Part shown: positions 10,223-18,997 of the stretch, one piece after another
Numbering within the stretch: the first letter of the stretch is position 1
Layout of the letters: each line of letters starts with the position of its first letter
DNA from: Bacteroides sp. M10
Lineage (GTDB): Bacteria; Bacteroidota; Bacteroidia; Bacteroidales; Bacteroidaceae
Assembly (NCBI RefSeq): GCF_014334015.1
Contig: NZ_CP060488.1
Span: 1,260,501 to 1,324,500 of the forward strand
Reading direction: 5' to 3'
Length of the DNA stretch: 64,000 nt
The notes under the pieces: generated by a model
Database searches by the model: none
Seen by the model: only the letters and a program-made list of their open reading frames with translations
What the model was told of the DNA's origin: nothing
Made by a program: the position numbers and the translations under genes

Positions 10223-10250
10223 CATTCAATCAAGCCAAACACGATACATT

Positions 10251-11120
10251 ATGGGAACTATACAATGTGAAGTAACACCTTTAACTGATGAAGATTTATT
10301 CGTGCTCCTGAATAATCCGAAGGCTAAATTTGATTATCCAATTCATTTTCATTCTGATTATGAATTAAATCTGGTTATGAATACTTCAGGAAAAAGAATC
10401 ATAGGAGACTCGATTGAAGACTTTGAAAATTGCGACCTTGTATTACTTGGTCCCGGATTACCTCATAAATGGAAAGCTCCTACTTTGGATGAAACGCAGG
10501 TTATCACCATACAATTTCATGAGCAAATGTACAATTCGTTTCTCCTTAATAAAAGAGTATTCGAACCTATCAGAGAATTACTAATCCGTTCGACCAGAGG
10601 TATTGTCTACACAGGAAAAACCTTTGAACGAGTCAAAGAGCGATTGCTGAATTTGAGTAATGCCCGCGGTTTCAATACGGCATTAGAGTTTTACAGTATT
10701 CTCTATGATTTATCCATTGCAGATGAACAGAGATTACTCACTAGTGCCTCTTATGACAGTTCACTCCTTGTCCGGGAGTCTCGTAGTCGACGGATAGAGA
10801 AAATCTGCAAGTATATTGAAGTCAATTTCAAAAAGGATATTACCCTTAAAGAAATAGCCGAATTAGTGAATATGTCGGAATCAGCAATCAGCCACTTCTT
10901 CAAAAAACGTACAAACCGGAGTTTCATCACCTATCTCACTGATGTACGAATCGGTTACGCTTCCCGTTTGCTAGCTGAAACAACACAAAGTGTGGCAGAT
11001 ATCGCTTTCGAATGTGGTTTTTCAAACCTCTCGAATTTCAATCGTATTTTCAAGAAATACAAAAATCAAACTCCAACCGATTACCGTATTGGAGTACATA
11101 AAACCATTACTAAATTCTAA
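10251..11120 (+). CDS. AraC-family transcriptional regulator with cupin sensor domain
   Basis: A 289-residue soluble regulator. The N-terminal half (about 20-110) has a cupin-like pattern with HFHSDYELN and GPGLPHKWK, probably the sugar-sensing domain. The C-terminal 100 residues carry the two helix-turn-helix motifs of AraC proteins (DITLKEIAELVNMSESAISHFF and SVADIAFECGFSNLSNFNRIFKK). It is divergently transcribed from the SusC operon at 9,982, so it is the most likely activator or repressor of that PUL. It is also followed after 17 bp by the flavin-binding protein and HTCS genes and could be co-transcribed with them. The ligand is unknown. Confidence 0.85.
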   Translation: MGTIQCEVTPLTDEDLFVLLNNPKAKFDYPIHFHSDYELNLVMNTSGKRIIGDSIEDFENCDLVLLGPGLPHKWKAPTLDETQVITIQFHEQMYNSFLLNKRVFEPIRELLIRSTRGIVYTGKTFERVKERLLNLSNARGFNTALEFYSILYDLSIADEQRLLTSASYDSSLLVRESRSRRIEKICKYIEVNFKKDITLKEIAELVNMSESAISHFFKKRTNRSFITYLTDVRIGYASRLLAETTQSVADIAFECGFSNLSNFNRIFKKYKNQTPTDYRIGVHKTITKF

Positions 11121-11137
11121 AAATATCATTTATATCT

Positions 11138-11617
11138 ATGAAAACTGTCATTATCGAAGACAAACAACGAATCGAGTCCATTATCCTTCATTGCGATGCC
11201 TGCTTTGTAGGTTTCACAGATTTAGAAGGTAATCCCTACGTAGTTCCGATGAATTTCGGTTATGAGAATGGCATCCTATACCTTCATTCGGGTCCCGAAG
11301 GCAGCAAGTTGGAGATGTTGGAACATAATAATAATGTCTGCATCACTTTCAGCGTCGGTCATAAACTCGTATATCAGCACGAGAAAGTAGCGTGCAGTTA
11401 CAGTATGCGTTCCGAAAGCGCCATGTGCCGTGGCAAAGTGACATTCATAGAAGATATGGATGAAAAACGCCGGGTATTGGATATTATCATGCGTCATTAC
11501 ACGGATAGCGAGTTCAACTATTCCGAACCTGCCGTGCGCAATGTCAAAGTATGGCAAGTGCCCATCGAGCAGATGACGGGAAAAGTCTTCGGTTTGCGAG
11601 CCAACGAAAAGCCATGA
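11138..11617 (+). CDS. Pyridoxamine 5'-phosphate oxidase-like flavin-nucleotide-binding protein
   Basis: A 159-residue cytoplasmic protein with the split-barrel flavin-binding pattern of the NimA / Pyridox_ox_2 group: DACFVGFTDLEGNPYVVPMNFGY near residues 20-45, then LYLHSGPEGSKLEML. Members bind FMN or related cofactors; some (Nim proteins) are linked to nitroimidazole resistance, but most have no known role and I assign none here. It starts 17 bp after the AraC-type gene. Its stop codon overlaps the HTCS start in an ATGA arrangement (11614-11617), which implies translational coupling. That pairing is unusual for a PUL regulator. Confidence 0.85.
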   Translation: MKTVIIEDKQRIESIILHCDACFVGFTDLEGNPYVVPMNFGYENGILYLHSGPEGSKLEMLEHNNNVCITFSVGHKLVYQHEKVACSYSMRSESAMCRGKVTFIEDMDEKRRVLDIIMRHYTDSEFNYSEPAVRNVKVWQVPIEQMTGKVFGLRANEKP

Positions 11618-14600
11618 AACGTTTTCCGGCTCTCTGCCTGTTGACCATCTTCCTTCTGTTACCTGCCCTTTCCATTTTCGCACAATCAGAAAAGCAGGTA
11701 AACAGCCACTCTTTTACCTATCAATACCTCACCACCAAGGAAGGATTAAGCAACCAGCGCGTATTCTCCATCCTCGAAGATAAGAAAGGCTTCATCTGGA
11801 TTTCTACCCGTTCAGGGGTGGACTGCTTCAACGGAAGAACCGTAAAAAACTACAGCCTTTTCGGCGAAGACATCATCGTTGACGGAGCCGGACGTATGAT
11901 CTACCTCACGAAAGACTCACACGAAACACTCCGGGCATATACAAGTGCCGGTAAAGTATTCAAATATGATCCCATCTCCGACGCCTTCACGCTGGAGATT
12001 GACGTAGCGGAACTAATGAAAAACGGAATACTCCTCAACAATCTCTTCATCGACTCATCCGACCGCTTCTGGTTCGGACTAAAAAACGGTTTGTTCTGCT
12101 ACGACAACACCAACCGGCACATAGAGAATATATTAAAAAAGAAATGCATCAACACCATCCATTTCTCACCATCCGACGAAACCCTGTATATCGCCACTAC
12201 CGAAGGATTGTATAAACGCAATCAGCAGAATGGAACAATTACCACCCTATTGCCCGAATGTTACATCCAGTCCGTTTTCTACGATCCCGCAACCCATTTG
12301 CTCTGGATAGGAACTTTCAATTCCGGAGTAAAAGTGCAGGATACCCGTACCGGAGATTTCCTGTCGAACGAATCACTGAACAAGCTGCCACATCTCCCCT
12401 ACCGTTCCATCATCCCCTACGACCCACAAACATTATTACTGGGAGTAGACGGAGCAGGAGTCTATGCAGCCACCCGTGATGCCGGACACTCCTGGTCCTT
12501 CCTCAATGCGAACCTGGAAGAAGAAGGAGAACTGAAAGGAAACGGCATTTATGCCCTCTGCAAAGACAGTTCTTCCAACCTATGGATCGGCAGTTATACA
12601 GGAGGTGTAGCCTACGCCAATCCGAAGAAATATCTCTTCGAACTTACCCAACATGAATACAAAAACCCGCAATCACTCATAAACAACCACGTCAACGCTA
12701 TCCTCGAAGATCATGAAGGCGACCTATGGTATGCCACCAACCAGGGAATCAGTGTACACCTGCTAAAGTCCGGCGCCTGGAAACACTTCCTGAAAGAAAA
12801 CGTATTCCTGACTCTCTGTAACGATGAAAACGGAAATGTATGGACCGGAGGTTACGGCACAGGCGTCTACTGCCTCAACAAACATACAGGCATCCGCCAG
12901 CATCTCACCACCGAACGTCCCGGTACATTGACCACAAACTACATTTACTCAATCGTAGAAGACAACAACAAGGATCTATGGTTTGGCGGCATGTATGGCA
13001 ACCTCATCCGATATACCCCGTCTCAAGCAGGGAAAGCGGAACAGTTCGCTTCCTACGGCATTACGCTCATCAACTCGATAACCACAGTCGGCAAAGACAC
13101 GATAGCCCTTGCCACGGCCAACGGGCTCTACCTGTTGAACAAACAAACCGGCAATTTCAAACAATATTTCACCTCCCCCTCCAATGCCGACACCCGGAGC
13201 AACAGCTTCATCTACTCCATGTATTTCCCCACCCCCGACAAAGTGTGGTTCGGTACAGACGGAGGAGGCATCAACTTATTAGACCTGAAAACAGGCAAAG
13301 CCGTCACCTACTCCACAGCAAACGGCCTTCCTTCCAACTATATATACAGCATCCTTCCCGACAACAAAGGACACCTATGGCTTAGCACAGACAAGGGACT
13401 GGCCTACATCACCACCTCCCCCTCTCCCGCAATAACCAACATCGGCTTCCTCGACGGACTGGCAAATGAATTTAACTTCATGTCCTACACCCGTCTAAGA
13501 AACGGAGACTTCGTCTACGGAAGTACCAACGGCGCCGTGCGCTTCAACCCGGAAAACTTTACCCGTCCTCTTTACGAAGCCCCCTTGTTGTTCACTTCCT
13601 TCGAAGTTCCGCAAAAGTCACGTGAAAAGACCGAAGAGAAAAAGATTCAATTCAACCGGATGCTGAACGAAGGAAAAACGATCGAGTTGAAATACAACGA
13701 GAATTCTTTTCTCATTTCCTTTATCTCCGTCTCTTACCAGTATCAACAAGACATCCACTACAGCTACCAACTGGAGGGTTTCGAACAAAACTGGAGTGCT
13801 CCTACCAACGAATTAAGCATCCGTTATACCAATATTCCTCCGGGCCATTATACGTTCCGCGTAAAAAGCATGAGCAAAAACGGCGGACAACAACTGGACG
13901 AGCAAACCATCCGCATACACATTGCGCAGCCTTACTGGAATACAGCAATCGCCTGGCTGATATACATCATCCTGCTGGCAGGCATCACCTATTTCATCTG
14001 GCGTTTCTTTGCCAACAAGATGGAGAAAAAGCACTTCTCCGAAAAGATACAGTTCTTTATCAACACCGCCCATGACATCCGCACTCCGGTGACGCTTATC
14101 ATGGCTCCGCTTAGCGATTTAAGCAAGGAGGACGGACTGTCCGGAGAAGGGAAACGATACCTCCAGATAGCCCGCAAGAATACGGAAAAGCTATACAACT
14201 TAATCACGCAACTACTCGACTTCCAGAAGATAGACACAACACATCTCACACTTCAGGTTGCAGAGTACGATTTGAAATCATACTTGCAGGAAAAAGTGCT
14301 TAACTTCCAGTCCCTTTGCGAAAGCAAACAAATCCGGATGGAATTATCAGTGCCCGAAGTCCCCGTCTCACTTTGGATGGATAAAGACAAAGCAGACAAA
14401 ATATTCGATAACCTGTTATCGAATGCAGTGAAGTACACCCCTGCCGGCGGAACTATTTCAATCACAATAGAACAGAATGATAAAAAGATAACCGTAGAAG
14501 TCAAAGACAGCGGTATCGGTATTCCGCGTAAAGCACAACGGTATATCTTCTCCAATTTCTACCGTGCCGAAAATGCCGTCAACTCCAAAGAAACCGGAAG

Positions 14601-15681
14601 CGGCATCGGATTACTGCTGACCCGTCGCCTGATGAAACTACATAAAGGAAACATCTCTTTTACCAGCAACGAGGGCGAAGGTTCCACCTTCCTGCTCACT
14701 TTCCGAAAAGGGAACCGCCATCTGGCACGCTACATCCTTTCGGGGAAAACATCTCCTCTATCTACCTTCCTAACGGATATATCCACAGAAGACAATAGCA
14801 GCGAACTATCACCGGAGGTAAATACAGACCGGGAAACAGGAACCGTTCAGCATACAGACCGATACGATGAAAACGAGCCGAACCAGACAACTCATACTGA
14901 CAAAGAACGAATCTTGATTGTAGAGGACAACGACGATCTGCGTTTCTACCTGAAAAAGACATTTTCTTCCATCTACACCGTCATCGACAAACCCGACGGA
15001 GAATCCGCACTAGAATATCTGCAAGGGGCATCAGTAGATTTGATTATCTCCGACGTCATGATGCCGGGCATTCAGGGGGACGAATTGTGTCGCCAGCTCA
15101 AATCGGACTTCACCACCTCGCATATCCCCGTCATCCTATTGACTGCCAAAACGGAGAAAGACGCCATCCTCGAAGGATTGGAAAGCGGAGCGGACGATTA
15201 TCTCACCAAGCCTTTCGACACGGAGATCCTGAAGACTAAAATAAAAGGAGTATTACAGAACCGCAAGATTATGCGGCAGTATTTCCTTTCTCATTCGCTC
15301 AATTCCATTCCTGCTACGGGGCAAAGCGAAGAGAAAGAGGACACCGAATGTGCCAACCTCCTATCTCCCATGGACAAAGAGTTTTTGGAACGTTGCACAA
15401 AGCTCGTTACTGAAAATCTGGCCAATCCGGATTTCACCATCAACCAGCTCTCCCGTGAGCTGGCATTAAGCCGTACTATATTCTACGAAAAACTGAAAGC
15501 CCTGACAGGGCAGGCGCCTAACGAATTTATCAAACTCATACGCATGACAGAAGCTGCCAATCTATTAAAACAACAGGTTCCGGTGCAGGAAGTCGCTCTT
15601 TTGGTTGGCTTCACAGATTCCAAGTACTTTAGTACAGTATTTAAGAAGCATTACGGAGTATCTCCAAGCAAATTCCTTTAG
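11614..15681 (+). CDS. Hybrid two-component system regulator (HTCS), PUL 2
   Basis: A 1,355-residue inner-membrane sensor-regulator. The start is the ATG at 11614, which overlaps the previous stop and gives a clean signal peptide (MKRFPALCLLTIFLL); an earlier in-frame ATG would add 21 polar residues. Order of domains: periplasmic beta-propeller repeats (GLSNQRVFSILEDKKGFIW onward), a Y_Y_Y domain (about 665-760), one membrane helix (about 775-795), histidine kinase with phospho-acceptor His820 in AHDIRTP and ATP-binding GIGIP and GSGIG motifs, a receiver domain with Asp1147 in SDVMMPG, and a C-terminal AraC-type DNA-binding domain (about 1250-1355). Such proteins bind an oligosaccharide directly in the periplasm. 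The susC gene begins 124 bp downstream behind a candidate binding site. Confidence 0.95.
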   Translation: MKRFPALCLLTIFLLLPALSIFAQSEKQVNSHSFTYQYLTTKEGLSNQRVFSILEDKKGFIWISTRSGVDCFNGRTVKNYSLFGEDIIVDGAGRMIYLTKDSHETLRAYTSAGKVFKYDPISDAFTLEIDVAELMKNGILLNNLFIDSSDRFWFGLKNGLFCYDNTNRHIENILKKKCINTIHFSPSDETLYIATTEGLYKRNQQNGTITTLLPECYIQSVFYDPATHLLWIGTFNSGVKVQDTRTGDFLSNESLNKLPHLPYRSIIPYDPQTLLLGVDGAGVYAATRDAGHSWSFLNANLEEEGELKGNGIYALCKDSSSNLWIGSYTGGVAYANPKKYLFELTQHEYKNPQSLINNHVNAILEDHEGDLWYATNQGISVHLLKSGAWKHFLKENVFLTLCNDENGNVWTGGYGTGVYCLNKHTGIRQHLTTERPGTLTTNYIYSIVEDNNKDLWFGGMYGNLIRYTPSQAGKAEQFASYGITLINSITTVGKDTIALATANGLYLLNKQTGNFKQYFTSPSNADTRSNSFIYSMYFPTPDKVWFGTDGGGINLLDLKTGKAVTYSTANGLPSNYIYSILPDNKGHLWLSTDKGLAYITTSPSPAITNIGFLDGLANEFNFMSYTRLRNGDFVYGSTNGAVRFNPENFTRPLYEAPLLFTSFEVPQKSREKTEEKKIQFNRMLNEGKTIELKYNENSFLISFISVSYQYQQDIHYSYQLEGFEQNWSAPTNELSIRYTNIPPGHYTFRVKSMSKNGGQQLDEQTIRIHIAQPYWNTAIAWLIYIILLAGITYFIWRFFANKMEKKHFSEKIQFFINTAHDIRTPVTLIMAPLSDLSKEDGLSGEGKRYLQIARKNTEKLYNLITQLLDFQKIDTTHLTLQVAEYDLKSYLQEKVLNFQSLCESKQIRMELSVPEVPVSLWMDKDKADKIFDNLLSNAVKYTPAGGTISITIEQNDKKITVEVKDSGIGIPRKAQRYIFSNFYRAENAVNSKETGSGIGLLLTRRLMKLHKGNISFTSNEGEGSTFLLTFRKGNRHLARYILSGKTSPLSTFLTDISTEDNSSELSPEVNTDRETGTVQHTDRYDENEPNQTTHTDKERILIVEDNDDLRFYLKKTFSSIYTVIDKPDGESALEYLQGASVDLIISDVMMPGIQGDELCRQLKSDFTTSHIPVILLTAKTEKDAILEGLESGADDYLTKPFDTEILKTKIKGVLQNRKIMRQYFLSHSLNSIPATGQSEEKEDTECANLLSPMDKEFLERCTKLVTENLANPDFTINQLSRELALSRTIFYEKLKALTGQAPNEFIKLIRMTEAANLLKQQVPVQEVALLVGFTDSKYFSTVFKKHYGVSPSKFL

Positions 15682-15703
15682 AAAAAAGCGAATAAGATGC
15701 AAA

Positions 15704-15742
15704 TCCGATAGTTTTTCAACCTATTCCGATAGCTTTCAAACC
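15704..15742 (+). promoter_or_regulatory. Candidate HTCS operator: two 18-bp direct repeats, 21-bp period
   Basis: Two direct repeats start at 15704 and 15725 with the shared core TCCGATAG and shared end ACC; 15 of 18 positions agree. The 21-bp period places both on one face of the helix, as expected for two AraC-type domains of an HTCS dimer. The second repeat starts 39 bp upstream of the -7 box, in place of a -33 element. Confidence 0.55.
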
Positions 15743-15763
15743 CGTCCGGACACGATAACACCC

Positions 15764-15771
15764 TATATTTG
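15764..15771 (+). promoter_or_regulatory. -7 box of the PUL 2 susC operon
   Basis: TATATTTG matches TAnnTTTG exactly, 35 bp before the susC ATG at 15806. No -33 element is apparent, which is consistent with activation by the HTCS bound at the adjacent direct repeats. Confidence 0.6.
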
Positions 15772-15805
15772 CGATGTTATCAACAATCTAAATAATCTAA
15801 TTAAG

Positions 15806-18800
15806 ATGAAAAAGCAGTTAACCCTATTTCTCTGTCTGTTGCTATTCATACCCATATATGGATATGCGGAAGACGAAGTAACTCATCAAGTTGTACAGCA
15901 AACTACCAAAGTAAAAGGTACTGTTACGGATGAACAAGGCGAGCCGTTAATCGGAGCCAGCATCGCCGTTAAAGGTACTTCGCAGGGAGTGATTACCGAC
16001 TTCAACGGTCAATTCAGCATCGACGCTTCCAAAAACGCTACATTAATAGTCAGTTATGTAGGTTATCGTTCGGAAGAAGTACAGGTGAAAGGACAATCCA
16101 ATCTTAAAATCGTCTTGAAAGAAGACAGCAGAATCATCGACGAAGTAGTTGTTACCGCGTTGGGTATCAAGCGCGAACGGAAAGCACTCGGCTATTCCAT
16201 CGGTGAAGTGAAAGGTGAAGAACTTGAAAAGGCAAAGGAAACCAATGTCATCAACTCACTGGCAGGAAAGATTCCGGGACTGGTTGTCAGCCAGACTGCC
16301 GGCGGTCCTTCCGGTTCGTCCAGAGTGATCGTTCGCGGTAGCACGGAGATGACGGGAAACAATCAACCGCTTTATGTGGTGGACGGAGTGCCTTTGGACA
16401 ACAGCAACTATGGCAGTGCCGGACAATACGGAGGTTATGACCTCGGCGACGGTATCTCCAGCATCAACCCGGACGATATTGAAAGCATGTCCGTATTGAA
16501 AGGCCCGGCGGCATCTGCCTTGTACGGTAGCCGCGCTTCTCACGGTGTGATCCTTATCACTACCAAGAAAGCAAGTACCAAAAAGAAATTTGCAGTGGAA
16601 CTGAACAGTACCACTACTTTCGAGAAACAATTAACGAAGTGGGACGATGTACAGTACGTCTACGGTCAGGGAACCGGCGGACGCATCAACGGTACGGACG
16701 ACCAGTATTCTTCGAACAAAAACTGGGGACCGAAGATTGATCCGGGACTGAACCTGACGTATTTCGACGGAGTGACCCGCCCGTATGTTGTCATTCCCAA
16801 CAATATCGACGGTTTCTTCAGAACCGGTATGACCACTACCAACACAATCGTTGTCAGCACCGTGAAAGATGACACGGGTATCCGCGCCACTTATACGGAT
16901 ATGCGCAACAAAGACATTCTTCCAAACACGAAGATGAGCCGTAACACGCTGAATCTGCGTGCCAACACTACGATCAACAAGAAAGTAGACCTCGACTTCA
17001 AGGTGACTTACACCCGTGAAGACGTAAAGAACCGTCCCGCACTGTCTGACCACCGTGCCAACCCTGCCAAGAACCTGATGTCTCTGGCAACCACCTACGA
17101 CCAGAAATGGCTGCGCGACAACTACAAAGATGCCAACGGCAACTACTACGACTGGAACGGACGCGACGTTTGGAACCTCAACCCTTACTGGGTGCTCAAC
17201 GAAATGACCAATGAATCGGGAAAAGACAAGTTCATGGGTTCGGCACTGGTACGTTACAACGTCAACGAACACTTCAAGATTCAAGTTACCGGTGGTGCGG
17301 ACATCAACTTCATGAACTTCCAAGACTATGCAGCCCCCACCTCACCGGGATTTGAACAGGGACAGTTGCAAATCAGCGATTTCAGAAACAGAATGTATAA
17401 CGTAGAAGCACTGGCCATTTACAACAACAGTTATAAGAAATTCGACTATGGAGTAACCATCGGCGGCAACCTCTATAAAGTGGACAACAAAACACAGATT
17501 GTAACTGCCAAAGAGATGGTGATGCGTGACGTCATTGCTCTGCAAAGCTTCACAAGCAAAGAGATTACCGAAGGAACCTACCGCAAACAGATAAACTCTC
17601 TCTATGGTTCTATCAACTTGGCTTACGGCAACTTCGTCTACCTCGACGCCACGCTACGCGGTGACCATTCTTCCACTCTGCCATCGGGAAACAATACTTA
17701 TCTATACCCCTCGGTATCAGGAAGTTTCCTGTTCTCGGAATTCTTCAAGATCAATCCGACGCTATTGCCTTACGGTAAAGTGAGAGTTTCATGGGCACAG
17801 GTAGGTAGCGACACAGATCCTTACCAATTGGGACTGTCCTACGAGCTATCTCCCAAAAACTATTCAGGGTACGCACTGTCTCAAATCGCCAATACGACGA
17901 TTCCGAACAAAGACCTGAAACCGACCAAGACCAACTCTGCCGAAGTGGGACTGGAACTGAAATTCCTGAAAAACCGCATCGGACTGGATTTCACTTACTA
18001 CACCCAAAAAAGTAGTAACCAGATTATGCGCCTCAACACCACAGGAACTTCCGGCTACAACTCCATGCTGATTAATGCAGGAGAAATAGAGAACAAAGGA
18101 GTGGAAATCGCACTGAACACACGCCCCATACAGACGAAAGATTTCTCATGGGACTTGAATATCAACTTCTCAAAGAATAGTAATAAGGTAAAAAGATTAG
18201 CTTCAGGTATTAAAGAATTTGAATTGGAATCGGCACGTTGGATTAACGTAAAGGTAGCTGCCGTAGAAGGGGAGAACTATGGTTCCATCCTCGGTAAAGA
18301 CTTCCTTAGAAATGATGCCGGACAGATTATCGTAGATGCTTCTACGGGACTTCCGAAAGTGACGGAAGACTTGCGAGTGCTGGGCAACGCCACCTGGAAA
18401 TGGACAGGAGGTATCACCACCAACCTGACTTACCGCGACATCTCCCTGTCTGCCATCTTCGATATTAAGGTAGGCGCCGATGTCTATTCCATGTCCGCCC
18501 GTTCTTCTTACATGACCGGAAAAGACAAAGCGACTCTTGCAGGACGCGACGGCTGGTATGAATCGGAAGAGCAACGACTGCAAGCCGGAGTGAAAGAAAG
18601 CAATTGGGAAGCGACAGGCGGTTATGTAGTAGAGGGCGTGGTAGAAATGCCGGACGGAAGTTTCGCGGAAAACAAGAAGTTTGTCGACCCCGAAGTATAT
18701 TGGAAACATATAGCCGATCAGACTCCGGTTCCGTTTATCTACGACAACTCTTACGTAAAGGTGCGCGAAATTACGTTGGCTTACCGTCTGCCCAAAAGAT

Positions 18801-18985
18801 GGATCAGCAAGGTGTTTGATGCCGTATCCGTATCGTTCGTGGCACGTAACCCGTTCATCATCTACAAGAACGTACCGAACATCGACCCGGACTCCAACTA
18901 CAACAACGGCTCGGGTATGGGACTGGAATACGGCTCGCTGCCATCCAGAAGAAGCTATGGTTTCAATGTTAACGTAAAATTCTAA
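15806..18985 (+). CDS. SusC-family TonB-dependent transporter, PUL 2
   Basis: A 1,059-residue transporter. The ATG at 15806 is chosen because it opens a signal peptide (MKKQLTLFLCLLLFIPIYG); longer in-frame starts run back into the HTCS gene. It has a carboxypeptidase-regulatory-like domain (about 33-105), a TonB box region EVVVTALG at about 112, a plug with VVDGVPLDN and ALYGSRASHGVILITT, and a barrel ending NVNVKF. It is a close paralogue of the SusC at 33,327 across its length: the plug and the last 20 residues are nearly identical. This suggests that the two PULs arose by duplication and handle related beta-glucans. No STN domain is present, in keeping with HTCS control. Confidence 0.95.
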   Translation: MKKQLTLFLCLLLFIPIYGYAEDEVTHQVVQQTTKVKGTVTDEQGEPLIGASIAVKGTSQGVITDFNGQFSIDASKNATLIVSYVGYRSEEVQVKGQSNLKIVLKEDSRIIDEVVVTALGIKRERKALGYSIGEVKGEELEKAKETNVINSLAGKIPGLVVSQTAGGPSGSSRVIVRGSTEMTGNNQPLYVVDGVPLDNSNYGSAGQYGGYDLGDGISSINPDDIESMSVLKGPAASALYGSRASHGVILITTKKASTKKKFAVELNSTTTFEKQLTKWDDVQYVYGQGTGGRINGTDDQYSSNKNWGPKIDPGLNLTYFDGVTRPYVVIPNNIDGFFRTGMTTTNTIVVSTVKDDTGIRATYTDMRNKDILPNTKMSRNTLNLRANTTINKKVDLDFKVTYTREDVKNRPALSDHRANPAKNLMSLATTYDQKWLRDNYKDANGNYYDWNGRDVWNLNPYWVLNEMTNESGKDKFMGSALVRYNVNEHFKIQVTGGADINFMNFQDYAAPTSPGFEQGQLQISDFRNRMYNVEALAIYNNSYKKFDYGVTIGGNLYKVDNKTQIVTAKEMVMRDVIALQSFTSKEITEGTYRKQINSLYGSINLAYGNFVYLDATLRGDHSSTLPSGNNTYLYPSVSGSFLFSEFFKINPTLLPYGKVRVSWAQVGSDTDPYQLGLSYELSPKNYSGYALSQIANTTIPNKDLKPTKTNSAEVGLELKFLKNRIGLDFTYYTQKSSNQIMRLNTTGTSGYNSMLINAGEIENKGVEIALNTRPIQTKDFSWDLNINFSKNSNKVKRLASGIKEFELESARWINVKVAAVEGENYGSILGKDFLRNDAGQIIVDASTGLPKVTEDLRVLGNATWKWTGGITTNLTYRDISLSAIFDIKVGADVYSMSARSSYMTGKDKATLAGRDGWYESEEQRLQAGVKESNWEATGGYVVEGVVEMPDGSFAENKKFVDPEVYWKHIADQTPVPFIYDNSYVKVREITLAYRLPKRWISKVFDAVSVSFVARNPFIIYKNVPNIDPDSNYNNGSGMGLEYGSLPSRRSYGFNVNVKF

Positions 18986-18997
18986 TAGTAAGCAATC

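Noticed and set aside
12840..13385. 181-codon plus-strand frame inside the HTCS gene in another phase
   Set aside because: It is extremely rich in Arg, His, Gln and Pro, typical of a shifted frame of GC-rich coding sequence, and lies inside the beta-propeller part of the HTCS.
16631..17323. 230-codon open frame antisense to susC at 15,806
   Set aside because: It lies wholly inside a certain SusC gene on the other strand, is low-complexity (Val/His/Arg rich), and has no signal, domain or promoter. It is a by-product of codon bias.
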